A stretch of 42,954 nt of DNA from Prorocentrum cordatum (taxonomy: Eukaryota > Sar > Dinophyceae > Prorocentrales > Prorocentraceae). A program made the position numbers and the translations under genes. Within the stretch, counting starts at the first letter, position 1. Each line of letters starts with the position of its first letter. The notes under the pieces were generated by a model. That model saw only the letters and a list, made by a program, of their open reading frames with translations. It was not told the DNA's origin and made no database searches. Shown one piece after another: positions 11,101 to 22,900 of this stretch. Location: contig CAUYUJ010006538.1 of NCBI GenBank assembly GCA_963575745.1, forward strand, positions 10,001 through 52,954. Reading direction: 5' to 3'.

Positions 11101-14100
11101 CTTTAAAGGGGCCTCACTCGTTCTCTGAAACTAACCAGTTAATTCTACTGAAACTGCTTCGCTATGTAACTTCATTATCACTAATCCATGCCAAAACACA
11201 CGTGGATGCCTCTAAATGGCCCAACTCGCTCCCTGGAGCCTATTCACTATTGGATACATATGTTGGTAATTGGTTAGCAAACGAATTTCACATTACCGAA
11301 CTGAGTTCAGAAACTAAGTGGGTGCATTTAAGGGTAGCATCCGTTTTCTCAAATTGAGTATTCACTTTCAAATGAAGTGTTATTACGGTTTTCAAAGATG
11401 GATTACAGCTTGGTTAACTTATTTCAGGCACTAAGATGGTGCCCTAGATGGGTTGCACGTCGAAACCAAAAAAACATGTGTAAAGTGTGTTTAGCGTTAA
11501 GTGGTTAATTAGATAATTACGCCAGGCCTTGTTTATTTGAGAAAACAAGTGGATGCCCTTAATGCCCCAACTCGATCCCTGCAAACAGTTAGTTTGTTTT
11601 ACCTTACGCTTTAATTCGTTCGTTGTATTACATATTGTCCATCAATGCCACCATACAAGTGTATGCCTTCAAGTGGTCACACTCGCTATCGGTACAGATT
11701 TGGATTGGATATTCATTAATCGTGGGCAATCGTGTTTCATAGTTGCCTGTTTAGATGATTCGCAATCAATAGATATGGATCGGGTCTCACCTCAGGCGAC
11801 GGGATGGAGTGTGATTGTAGACTGGCTACTCTTGGTTAGCCCAGACTGAAAGGCGCATGGCCAATCAAGATTTCTCAAGCTTAATTACGATGTCACCCCG
11901 AGGGGCGGGATTGACGGGATTGGGTTTTGATTAAGATGTGTTACTTAACTTTGAATAATCATGTCTAGCCCAGATTGGTCCATGCTCATAAATATTCATA
12001 TCGCGGTATGGGCCTCAATCTAGATTAATATGGGTCAGCCTGGAATTATTCTAAATAACACAGACAGGTCAACCTATATTCATCACGATTTCATCCCATG
12101 GGATGGGGTTAATGTAAAGTACTATTGGCTGGCCGTGGTTAGTGGAGGCAAGTTACCTTGCTCGGCGCATGAAGTTTACCAAGGCGCGCGTTTGGAAGAC
12201 CCGCCAGGCAACTAGTATGTTTCCCCGTCACGTGATGTTTTAGGTAACACCGAATGGCGAGGGCGCGGCTGAAGAGGAGGAGGGGGAGGAGGCGTGGAGA
12301 AGGAAAAGGCAGACGCCCAAGGGGATGCGGCGGGGGACAGTGATGGAACTACATGGATGGGGAACAACACCAGCAGCCTGCCTATACCTCGCTCTTAGCA
12401 CGGTCCTCCTAGCACACGGCACCCGTGCCCTACGCCCATGCCAGCATGCACTAATCGGTTTTTCGTGCGGGCTGCATTTGCACGTGCGTTGCTTTATCGC
12501 CCTCGGTGCCGCCGCCGCTGCCGATGCACGGCGGGCTTGTGCAATGCGGTGCGGGGGGATGGGGAGGGAGGGCGGGCTGTGGATTTGTTGTGCGTTGAAC
12601 GGTGAAAACAACGAAGCGATACACAGGTGCGAGCGTGGGCAGAGTCAAATGTACCATGTCTAGCGGGGGGCACGACGAGTGCAAACTGAACGGGAGGGTG
12701 CAGGGTGAACAGTGACAATTGTTGGGGGAAAACGGTGGCAACAGCATTGGTATGGAGTAAGCACGCGGGCTCGAGCAGAAACAACAAAACGATAATAATA
12801 ACTATATATCAAGCTAGCGTGAGCTACACTTATGAGGGTATCCCTGCTACACGAATCGCATTAGCACTTCAAGTAGTTACACTGGTACTGCTAGTGAGTC
12901 TACACATGATAGTAACAGGTGCAGTGGCAGTGGCAGCGCTGGAACCAATGCTGATATCAGTTCCCATGGAAATCACGTGGGGTGGGATGGTCCTAGTACT
13001 AATATCGGGATGAACGGCCGCAATGTGTCCAGCATGCGTTACAGAATGAGAGCTAGAACGAAGTAACAACAATGTTTGCGGTAGGAACACGATCGTCTTA
13101 TGAAATGCGGTGTACCGAACCAGAGCATGAACTACAACCTTAACCATCACGACAAGTAGCGAGACACGCACGCACACACATCATGACGAACACCTACGGG
13201 CACGCGCACAAACGCCCGCGCTAGCCAGGAGAAAGACAACTGAAGCGCTCGCCTTATCAAGAATACGCAGCTTGAAGGAACACTTCACAACCAAGACGGC
13301 CGTGACGATCAGCTGGCGAGCGCTAGCATGTAGAGCATCTGGCAAGAGTGCCCACACAGGCCCCCACCGCCTACTATCTGTCAGCGAGCCGTCGGCTAGC
13401 AACCCATCGATGTTCGCATCGACTTCTTTGGCATGGTGGCAAACAAGAAGAGATAAAGGTGTAGGGCCTAAATATACGCGGCCGTCCGTCTCGTATTTTT
13501 TTTTGGCTTTGTTGAAATCACGAACGCGTGCTTGTTCCCAAATCATAAGTTTCTGTATCTCTGACTTTGCCACTAAAGATATGACTACTTGTGCGCAGAA
13601 CGAACGATTGCCTGCCAAATCCACAACACTGCAACGTTTGGCTTTCTCCTCGTCACGAAATGCGTTTTCAATGTCCTCTCCAGGCCTCTGGGCGCGCTTA
13701 GGTGCAGGACCAATGTCGGGCGAGGGCAAAGGCCCGCCATCCGCAGGAGCACCGGCCGCGGCAAGAGCTGCTGCAGCAGCCTTGGCAGCTCGCTTGTCTC
13801 GCTGAGCCAATTCCTTTGCGAACACACGCCGCAACACTGGTTCCAAGTAGGGTTGGCATAATTTGAATTTTGCTTCCACACTGTCGGTGGAGCCCCATCT
13901 TGTCCGTATACATATGGTAGGCATCTTAGTGAAACACATGTGTGCTATCATCGGGCCCCACTCTTTGACAGCAGCTTTCGCAATGCGATGCGGGAGCCCA
14001 GTTGCTCTCCACGTAGATGAGAACATAGATACACCATTGAAATGTTTTTTCTGCGGTCGAGGTGGTAATGGCCAAATCCAGTCGTCCATCGTCTGCAGCA

Positions 14101-15734
14101 CTGACTTAGATATCAAACTCAGTTGGTGTAGCATGCAAAAAAACACAATCAATGCGATGTTGGGCACATCAGCGATGGCTGCCCGAATTCGTCTGCATAG
14201 CCCTTGGTTATCAGACCCATGGTCCAGGCAGAATGCGTATACTGTTTGGCGCTGGTCTTTCCGCACTGTACCATTTCGAAATTCTCGTGCACGCTGCTCC
14301 CAAGTCGGGCATCCGACTGAATCCAGTTCCCGAAGTACCATGACGTAAGCCAAAGCACCAGAATGCGGTTGATCCCCAGCAACTTGCAGGTCCCCACTGT
14401 TTGAAACGGCATCAACAAACGCCCCCAATTGTTCTACATCGCAGACGCCGTCATCACAAGTAGCTTCGTTTACAGATTGCTCCCCATCGCACCATACCGA
14501 CGAAATCAATGATACGTGCACGGACGATTTCTCAACTGCTTTCTCATGGGTGAAATCGCATTGTATACCGTGGACCTCCATGATAGGAATACGCATGATT
14601 GCAGGGGCATCGCCCACGGGGCCCACAGGGCCCACCATTGTCCCGATTGCTGAATAGGCTTCTCTTGCTCTGAGACGCTTGGCCGCTGCAACTTTGTGTT
14701 GGTATTTGTATATGATTTTTTTGTCCTGCACACCCCCGTGTAAGCTGTCGGATGCCACCATGTCCAGGGTAACCTCAGCACCGCAATGGCCTTTGTTTCT
14801 TGCGATCGCCAGCGCATACCCACCGATTTTTGAAACATGCGAACCAGGATCTCCAGACCGATATTGCACCATCTCCATAACTCCATTCAGTTCATCGCTC
14901 AGTTCTTTCACTCGGCCACTCAGCACTGCAATGCGGTCCTCACGTTTGCTGCATTTGCTCTGAAGCGCGCGCATTTGCTGGCTGAGTGCCTCGGGGGGTG
15001 GACCCAGAACACAAGCAGGGCAGTGCATGGGGGTGGAGAGGTGTTGGGGGGAAGGTGCGATTAGAAGGCAGGCGAGGTGGGATTGGAGGAGGATGGCCAG
15101 TCCAGGCTCGGAGGAAGGAGGATGAGGAGGAGGAGGAGGAGGAGGAGGAGGAGCAGGAGCAGGAGAAGGACAGACGGCCATGCATTCTCCACCCGAGCGC
15201 CTGAATGCGCGAATCTTTGTCGTGTAGCACCTCACAGAGCTCAGCATGTGTATATGTGTCGTATGTCCCAACGTCGGCAGTTGCAAGCGCGCCCTCGGGC
15301 CCAGGAGAAGCGTCACAAATAGGTGCATCAGCATCATCATGAGGGCGCGCGCCAGTGACCGATACGAGTGGCCTCTGGTCATTCACAAGAGGAGCGACCG
15401 ACATATCTTGTCGTGCGTTGGAACCTGCCAAGCGATTGAAGACAGCCTCGATATCTGCAGGCGACAACGCAACCTCAATGAAATGCTCTGTTACAAGAGG
15501 CAACAAACTCAAAGAAAAATCACTCGTTGACCCATCTTGCGAATGAATGTCTACAAGAAAACGCTGCACTTGAGATTTATAGAAACGCTCCCTCTCTGCA
15601 TCACCCAGTATATTCCCAATCAATCTCCCTGCATCGATGCACCGAAAACGACAAGCATCCATTACCTTGAACAGCTTACGATCTTTGCATATCTGAAACA
15701 ACTCCTCTCGCACACATTCACGTGTAGTCGCCAT
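8158..15734 (-). CDS. transposase-like (RNase H-fold) protein with C-terminal PHD-like finger, three exons
   Basis: Exons on the minus strand are 15734-15201, 14989-13253 and 10021-8158; both joins are phase 0. The ATG at 15734 (MATTREC) directly follows an acceptor-like CCGCACAG. The product has a helical N-terminus (178 aa), then a coiled coil at the exon 1/2 junction (RIQ|ALSQQMRALQSK). An RNase H-like core follows, with a CLDHGSDNQG strand, a CMLHQLSLISKSVL helix and an RTRWGS motif. Exon 3 holds NTQAVEGTNSTLQR, whose Glu may be the third acidic residue, then a basic KPRPRPRPKPKPKP linker, a His/Asp-rich acidic region, and a terminal C-x2-C...C-x2-C-x4-H-x2-C...C-x2-C finger. The CxxC / RWGS / late-Glu layout recalls hAT-type transposases, but I cannot assign the superfamily. 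A one-base shift in the GGG at about 8328-8330 separates the first CxxC from the rest of the finger. No terminal inverted repeats were found, so it may be a domesticated gene. Confidence 0.6.
10701..10757. repeat. two adjacent hairpins within the large intron
   Basis: TGCGCAATGGTATCAG (10701-10716) pairs with CTGGTACCATTGCGCA (10720-10735) with one mismatch and a TTA loop. A second, smaller hairpin, TCTACTG (10740-10746) with CAGTAGA (10751-10757), follows directly. Confidence 0.7.
10990..11700. repeat. degenerate spaced repeat in AT-rich intronic DNA
   Basis: A motif close to GTGGATGCCTCTAAATGGCC followed by CAACTCGCTCCCTG recurs in diverged form near 10998, 11091, 11203, 11318, 11550 and 11662, commonly about 100-115 bp apart. 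The surrounding DNA is clearly AT-richer than the rest of the window. It looks like an old, decayed satellite or nested insertion. Confidence 0.5.
14990..15200 (-). other. 211-nt GC-AG intron with TCC repeats
   Basis: The donor CAG|GCGCTCGGG and acceptor CCGAG|GCACTCAGC share the G-C-x-C-T-C word after the splice point. The interior contains the TCC/GGA tract at about 15122-15165. Removing it joins two otherwise separate frames into one continuous coiled-coil segment, which is strong support. Confidence 0.65.
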
Positions 15735-15839
15735 CTGTGCGGTATGCAAAACATAGGAGTGCAAGCTGGATTCACGAAGCCACGGGCCTTGACACGAAAC
15801 GCTACGGAGTGCGATGAGGCATTGATGAGATGCTGGCTT

Positions 15840-16215
15840 CTTTGGGGGGAACCAAACGTTACCCCGCCAGCCCTGTGGGCGCCCAACTCATGGGTTGTAC
15901 TTAGGTCTTGGCCCTAGTTTGGCCTCTCTTTTTTTTGGGGGGGGGGCTGAACGTTATCCCAGTTCCTCCTTTGACCGATGGCCTTCAAGATGGCCCCAAG
16001 AGGTCTTCCAGGGCTCCCAAGAGGGCCCCAATAGACCCAAGAGGGCCCCAAAACGGCCCCAGAGGCCTCCAAGACGCCCAAGATGGCCTCCAAGACTGCC
16101 TGAGATGGCCTCCAGATGGCCTAAGACGGCCCAAGAAGCCCCCAAGAGGCCTCCAACACGGCCCAGGATGCCTCCAAAAGGTCCTCCAGGAGGTCCCGAA
16201 GATGCCAAAATCATT
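15840..16215. repeat. degenerate GGCCCCAAGA minisatellite
   Basis: After a T-run and G-run (about 15931-15949) the sequence becomes a run of 10-12-bp words close to GGCCTCCAAGAC or GGGCCCCAAGA. The same words appear at the junctions of the 415-bp repeats near 5281-5340, so the arrays share a source. ORFs across it (Arg/Pro-rich or Gly/Leu-rich) are repeat readings. The flanking 15735-15840 is the upstream region of the transposase-like gene. Confidence 0.65.
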
Positions 16216-16850
16216 GACTGTCCTACTACTAGGCAAACCACATACTTACTAGGACAAACCATCCGCCACAGTAAGGCAGCAGGCATACAGGCAGGCATAT
16301 GTAATTTTGCACACTGCCACTTCCCAGCGACGCACACGTGAGTCGGAGGGCTGTCCGCGGGCGGGCAGGCAACCAAATAGAGAAAGACTTCACGCGTGTG
16401 CGCGTGGTGCGTGCGCGTGCGCGTGTGCGTGCGCGTGGGCGCGCGCGTGTGCGCGCGTGTGAGTACGTGTGCGAATGCGTCACCTGTGGCCCGTGCGCGG
16501 CTTGACCCGCCGCGGAGTCCGCCGTGCGGATTCACAGCCCCTGGGCGCTCCAGATTCATGAGTGGGTCAATCAAGTTGTCGTGCGTGAACCACATATGTT
16601 CTAGCATTGTTGTTTGTATTGCGCATTTTTCACGTTACTCTGGCGGTGTGGATTGGCAAGGATTGTTAGAACACGCACAACGTCATACCTTCGGTGACCC
16701 CAGGGATGGAGTAACTTTCTACGAGGTGCTCCGACGAATGGGGTGGGGCACGTGCGGTGCGCTCCCCCGAATGGGGTCATGGCATCATCCTCGGGGGCCA
16801 TGGGGAAATTGATTGTTTCCAACCGTTCTTGCCAACCGTCCTTCCCCATA
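16216..16850. other. non-coding stretch with GTGCGCGT alternating tract
   Basis: An alternating purine-pyrimidine run rich in GTGCGCG occupies about 16394-16465 and could adopt Z-DNA. The remainder (16216-16393 and 16466-16850) is unique sequence in which I see no gene, tRNA or clear signal. Confidence 0.5.
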
Positions 16851-16988
16851 GTAGTAGTAGTAGTAAGTAGTAGTAGTAGTACTCGTAATTATCAGCATTA
16901 GTAACTAGTTGCTACTACCACTACTACTAGCATTAGTTTGTACTACAACTACAACGACTAAATACTACGCATACTACTAGTACTACCT
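16849..16988. repeat. TAG/CTA trinucleotide repeat in opposing orientations
   Basis: TAG repeats (about 16851-16882) are followed by CTA/TAC repeats (about 16912-16987), making an imperfect inverted trinucleotide array. It ends exactly at the stop codon of the minus-strand gene (TAG at 16985-16983), so that stop may have been supplied by the repeat. Confidence 0.7.
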
Positions 16989-19900
16989 GTCCGTCGTGGC
17001 CCAGGTGAGCTTGGCCTTGTCCTCGCTGAGGGCCTGCTTCCCTTGCTCGGAGAGGCGACGGCTCTCGCGCCCGATCGCGTCTGTCCTCGAGAGGACGAAC
17101 TCGCCCACCCACTGCACGTCCTTCTTGGTCGCCCGGTTAACCTTGAATGTGCCCAGGCGCTTGGTCACTCTCTTGAGGATCTCGGCGCTGTAGCTCTCGT
17201 GGCCAATCTTCTGCAGGTGGGGCTGCCTGTCCTGCTCGAAGGCCAGCTCGTAGCGCAGCCGCGTCAGAAGGGTCTCCCCCCTGACCTCCTGGCCGCGCTC
17301 GCGCTGCCGCTTGAACTGGTACTCGAGGCCGCGCATGATACCCTCGAGCGGGCGCATCGCTGTGACTTGACCTGGGATCTCGCGGGACTGCCCGGCGCCC
17401 CGGCCCCTCGCGCGCCCGCGCGAGTTCACTCGGACGCCCCCGCAGCCTCGGAGGCCGTTATTGCCGAGCTTCGCCGTGGCAACCTTCTTCTCGAGGACAG
17501 CTCGAAGGCCGTGCCATCGGGCAACCGCCTCGCGGCCCCAGCGCCACTCGTGCTGCAGCCCGGCTCTCACTCGAGCCGGCAGAGAGGCGAACTTTTTCAC
17601 GTTGTGCTCGTCCGCGGATCTGGAGCTTGGACTGCGCCGTTGGGTCTCGTGGCAGCGCGTGCGCAGCTCGGGGTTTGTGCGTTCCCTTGTAGTCCATGCT
17701 CGCGCCGCGGGGTCCGCCGCCCTTGCCGAGGCCTCGCTTCGCGCCACGGCCGAAGTCGCGCGGGGCGAGGGCCTTGCCCTCGGCGCTCGCAAGCTCTCGG
17801 CGCGCGGCCGCGGCGGCGAGTCGCTCCTGCATGGGGGGAGGGCATGCTCGTAATATTACAGTCGACTCGCGCAGTAAGGATGCGCGGCAAAGACGCAAGG
17901 TCCTTGCAAGGCCCAGAGATGGGCCGAGGTGGCAAGAATGCAAGGGCATAACAGGATCGCTCATCCTCACCACGCGGGTTGATTGCAATATGACTAATAG
18001 GAGCGAGAGCAGGAAGAAGGGAATATCAATGGTGGGAGACGGAAGAGAGAAGAGGACGGTCCCAGGATCGATATTCAACAAGGAAAAAATAGATTCGGGG
18101 TCTCAGGCTTTAATTCGGAATCTGTTTAATCGTTTTCAACCTCGCACGCAGGGAGGGCCCATGGCGGAGCCCCGCCACTGGGGGGGGGGCGGAAGGAGGA
18201 GTAAGAGGAAGTGGCGAGATCTTTTCTTCGGATGCTTGCCTTGAGCCATACCAGCAATGGCATGATCTCTGTCAGTAAACCTGCTGGGGGTCTCTGGATT
18301 CCTGCAGCCCCCTTCGTGCCGCCTAGCTCTTCAGCCAGGCACGATACTCGAATCCTGAAAAGCTCCGAAACTCATCGTCAGCGCACAGCGCTCTGGACCA
18401 CGGCGCTGGTCGAGCACTGCAATCAAAGTACACGCAATAGCCGCGCTGACGGCCGTAGCCCGTCCAAGGCAATGACAGCGCGGAGCGAAAGACTGCAGGC
18501 CGAAATGGCCAGGCCAAAATGGCCGCTCGTGCCCCTCAGTTCAGACCTTCGCCTGAAGGGCACTCGAGAGGGGCGCGTCCGAGAGCTTGACACTCATCAT
18601 CTCCAGCCCTCGGAGCATTGCCGCCTGGTCGAGGAACTTCGTCCCCAGGTCCGCCGGGTTCGACTTCCCGGGAACCTTAGCCAGTTGAAACCGTCCGTCC
18701 TTGAGTGCCTTCTGCACCCACAGCGTCGGCGTCTCGAGGTGTCGGACTTTGCCGCAGCCTCGTCGTTGCATGATGCCAAGAGCAGCTGCCGAGTCGCTCC
18801 AGATGCGAAGGCCCACGTCCCTGCCTAGGCCCTGGCACAGTGACTGCATGCCGATGGCCCTGCTGGCCGCCCGCACACAGCCGTAGAACTCAGCCTCCCC
18901 CGAACTCATGGAGATGGGGATCTGAGTCGTCGATGCCGTAACGATCAGGTGCTGCCCATGTTTGATCACGACCGAACTGGTGCTCCTCCGCGTAATCGGG
19001 CAGCCTTGCCCAATCGGTGTCCGAATAGATGTCCATCACTGTGGGTGCCCGCTGTCGGCCCCACTTCCAGATGGCCCGCGGCGCCCCGATCAAGAAGCGT
19101 CCAGCGCGCTTCAGAAGGCGGAGGTGTCGCTCTGTCGGCCTCTGCATGCCGCGAGCGCACTCCTTGGCCGTGAACTGCACCTCTGGCCGATCGAGCGCCA
19201 AGTAGCCCAGCCTCACGCACGCACTGCGGTACTCTGCCGCCTCGTGCTCGTTCAGCTCGCGCTCGACCTCAGGTGTAAGCTTCTGGCTCAGCCCTGGCGT
19301 ACTCAATGACTTCGTGGTGCGGGGGTCCATTCCAAGCTGCGCGTGCCTGGGATCCGCCTCGTACTCGATGGCCTCGCCCCCTTGGCACCATCGGTCTCGC
19401 CAGCGCATTACCCTGTTGAGGCACGTGATCTCCTTTGCGTCGGTAGGCGCCGGCCCGAGCACGCCCCTGTCCTTCACGATGAACTTCGTCTTCAGGGCCT
19501 CGCAGATCGACTCCGCCCCGCCCCGAGAGCCCTCGAGCACGAAGTCGTCGCCGTGGTGGAAGAAGCTCACCTGGAGGTCCTTGTGGCAGTACACGCAAGG
19601 CGAGAAGGCCGACTGGTCGCAGCCAGCACCGATGACCGTCTCGGCAGTCGTGAGCTCGAAGTTCTGGCCAGCGTCGCGCGTCCCGTAGAGCGCCATCCGC
19701 AAGAGCCCACACGTACCGATCTCCTGCGACATCGGATCCTCCTCTGGAAGCTTGATGTAGACCGTCCTCTTGATCTCACAGTGCGGGTGTGCCCGCGAGA
19801 TGTCCAGGAAGCGTAGCACGCGGCCCTCGGACGGGTCGCTCGACATCACCATGCTGCAGATGAGCCGAAGGCACTCTAGCGGCGGGGTCGCCGCAAACAC

Positions 19901-22900
19901 CGCGCCGATGTCGTCCCCGGCGATGGTGCTCTGCGCCTTGGTCTCCTGCACGACGAGCCTGGATCTGTAATCCGGCCGGTCGGTGTCGCCCTTGTCGATA
20001 TCAACCCAGCGCACACTGAGAGGCCTCCGTCCAAGCTCGCGCTGACAGTCCTCCTCCCTCGCGTAGACCCACACGCCAAGCTGCGCCATGAAATCCATCT
20101 CCAGGCGCCTCGCGGCCTTCACCCGCGCGGGGTCCAGCGGGAGGCCGGTGAGGTCGTCGTAGAACTCGGTCCTCAGCGTGTCGCGCCACTTCCCGACGAA
20201 GTCCTTCAGGCTGATCTCCTCATCGCCCACGTTCGGCCCAGCATCCAGGGCCGAAAGCGTGAGCACCTTCTTGTTGCTAAGGTGACCGCGGAGGCCACGG
20301 AGGATGGCGCGGAGGAGCTTGACCGGGTACCTCTCCGCCACACGCATGTTGCGGCCGACGAAGGTGGAATGCTCGTGGCGGCTGCCAATGCCAGTATCAT
20401 TGGGGCAGCGCTTGCAGACCTCATCCCACACCTCCTTGTTATTACTCATCCACCCTGTCGGCTTCTTGGCGAGCCTGTCGCCGTGCGCGTCCGCAACCAC
20501 CAGGCCGAACACGCGCTGGTCGCCTCGCCCGACCTCGACACCCGGGAGAGCCATCACATCCTTCACGATGTCCAGGTCCCAGCTGTCCGCGCTCCAGGGG
20601 TGCTCGTGCAAGAACGTGCGGTCGTGCTTCACCTGCAGCGTGTAGAGCTCCATCACGAACCTCAAGTGCTCGTACCCGATGGCGTAGGCCTCACGCTGCT
20701 TCTCCGTGTCCTCATTCAGGTACTTCAGCATGGAGAACGGCGCGCAGCGAGGACTGCCCAAGAGGAAGTACACCTCGAAGTGCTCGATCAGCTCCCGGCA
20801 CTGTCGCTGCTGCTGGCGGTCGGTCAGGTCCCAGCCAACCCTCAGGTCGAACGAGCCGCCGTGAACCAGACCGAAGAGGGGGGCAAAGCCCACAAGCCTA
20901 TTCGGGCAGAAGACCTCCATCACGTCGGCCTTGCGCCCGCTGTAGCCGAGAGAGAGCAGGAGGGCACCGATCTCCTCCTGCATGTTGTCGTCGCCAGGGT
21001 CGTGTGGTGCCGGAGCCATCGCCACGTCAGCCGCCGCCGCGGCCTCGGGTGCTGGCGGCACCTGCTGAGCTGGGGCTGGACCGCCGCTGCCTGACGAGCC
21101 GCCCTCTTGATAGACAGGCCCGGCGACGTCAGTGCGATGCCGCTTCCGCTCACGGGCATCCTCGAGCCTCTGCTTTGCCTCCTCGTCGTCCTGCATCGCC
21201 TGCTCGATCCGAGCGCGGCACTCGGCTGAGTGAGCCTGCGCCCGGGCGCCGTTGAGGATCGCGGCGCAGCCGTAGCAGCCCGGGGAGAGCCCGTACTTCG
21301 CGATCTCGACGTCCTTCCTGATGTAGACGGCCCGCGGCCCTGCTGGTGGTCGCCCGACTCGGAGAGCCCAGGGCGGGAGGTCCCCAGCCTCGGGGATGGG
21401 CGCCAGAGGTCCGCCCAAAGGCGCGACCGGCGCTGGCACCAGCGCTCGGATCTCGATGGCCACCGGCACCTCGTCCACCTCCACGTCCGTCGGCACCGGC
21501 GCCCACGGCTTCCCCACGAGGCTGTTCAGCAGGTCCTTGTCGGCCCGCTGCCCGACCGTCAACCGCTTGAAGGTCCTGGCCCGCAGTACGCCCAACTCCG
21601 TGCCAATGTAGACCTCGTCCGTCCGAAGCGTGGGCCCCAGGTAGAGCCCAGCGAGGAACTTGTCCTCGATCCCAGCCTTGCGCTTGCCCCCTGGGAGATA
21701 CAGGACCTTCTCCGAGAAGCAAGCCAGGTCCTTGTTGAAGGGGCGGCCGTGCCGAAGTTCCCAAGCCGCGCGGCCGTCAGCGCCCCGCCTGCCCAGGTTG
21801 ATGGACATGGCTGCGAACTCGACCATCCACGGGGTCACTGGGTTCTCGACGCCAATGCTCACGCCGTGGAGGTCGTCCACCTGCGCCCGCACCGTCCTCA
21901 CCTTGGCCTTGACCTCGCGCGCCGCGTGCTCGGCCAGGCCGTTGCCCTGAGAGTCGCCGACCGCGCTCTCCTCGGGCACCGTCTCGATGCCGTACTCCTC
22001 CTTGAGCTTGGCCCCGATGCGGGTCTTCAGGGCGACGAGCGGCGCCTCGCCGTCTGAGCGGAAGACGAAGCGCTTGTGGCCAGCCGAAGCCAGCCCCCTG
22101 GACCACGACTTTGCCGGCCAGGGATGCTGCGCCCCCTTAGCTGGCACCACCGACGCGTGGAACCAACGCTGCTTCGAATCTTTCCCGATCAGCAGCGGCG
22201 TAGCGTCCTCTCGTTCACCGAGGTAGCCGTAGTCGATGCCAACCACCGCGAGCGCTGACTCCTGGCGGTCCTTCGTCTGATGGCCTGCTGACAGGCCTCT
22301 GCCGGAGACGCACTCCCGGCACCATGCCCTGTAGGGCTCGTGCAGCACCTCGTGCGCGGCTCGCTCGGCCGCCGTCGGCGCTGCGGGCCCCCTCGCCGGC
22401 CGCACCGGCGGGCCCTCGGCGACCTCCTCGTGAGCCGCGCCTGGCTGGCCGGCTTCACCCTCGGGAGGCTCGTGGCCTGCCACCTCGACCGGGCAGACCT
22501 CCGGCACGCACGGGTCGACATGCATATCCATCTCGTAGACCTTATTCCTGCGGCAGAACCTGACAACGTCTCCGCTGGTCTTGTGGTACGCGTAGCTAAT
22601 GTCCTGCCCGCCCTCCGAGTCGAAGACGAGCCGATGGCCAGAGTCGACCATCTCCGCGACGCTCAGCAACGGCTTGCTGGCGTCCGCCACCCTGAACTTG
22701 GCAGCGCGTGCCTGAGAAGCCCCAGGCATCGTCCCCACGAGGATCTTCTCGCCCTCGTCGTTCACGTAGTGGCCAGAGGCGGTCTTGCACGAGATCGCCC
22801 GGCCGCCCTCGTGCACCGGGTAGTCCGCACACGAGCCACGCGGCAGCACCGATGCCGCCGCACACGAGTCGATGCCCACACGCAAGATGCCGTTGAGCTC

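Larger units (their letters stand above)
10022..13252 (-). other. 3,231-nt GC-AG intron of the transposase-like gene
   Basis: The donor reads GATAAG|GCGAGCG and the acceptor CTACAGAG|GCGACG on the minus strand, so GCGA is repeated at both exon borders. The join gives ...LRILDK|ATSAPLLF... in one frame. Contents: alternating TACGTA/GCATGC words (10140-10300), a hairpin at 10701-10735, an AT-rich interval with spaced degenerate repeats (about 10990-12230), and GC-rich unique DNA (12240-13180). No gene is supported inside. Its size against 211 nt for the other intron suggests that it has gained insertions. Confidence 0.55.

Noticed and set aside
12240-12787. Small overlapping ORFs in the large intron
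   Set aside because: They occur on both strands with no conserved motif, acceptor or start context.
15962-16607. ORFs of Leu/Gly/Trp- or Arg/Pro-rich type
   Set aside because: They are direct readings of the GGCCCCAAGA minisatellite and the GTGCGCG tract.
17043-17951. Plus-strand 302-codon ORF
   Set aside because: Composition is biased by antisense to an Arg/Glu-rich minus-strand exon; there is no protein-like motif and it crosses the foldback.
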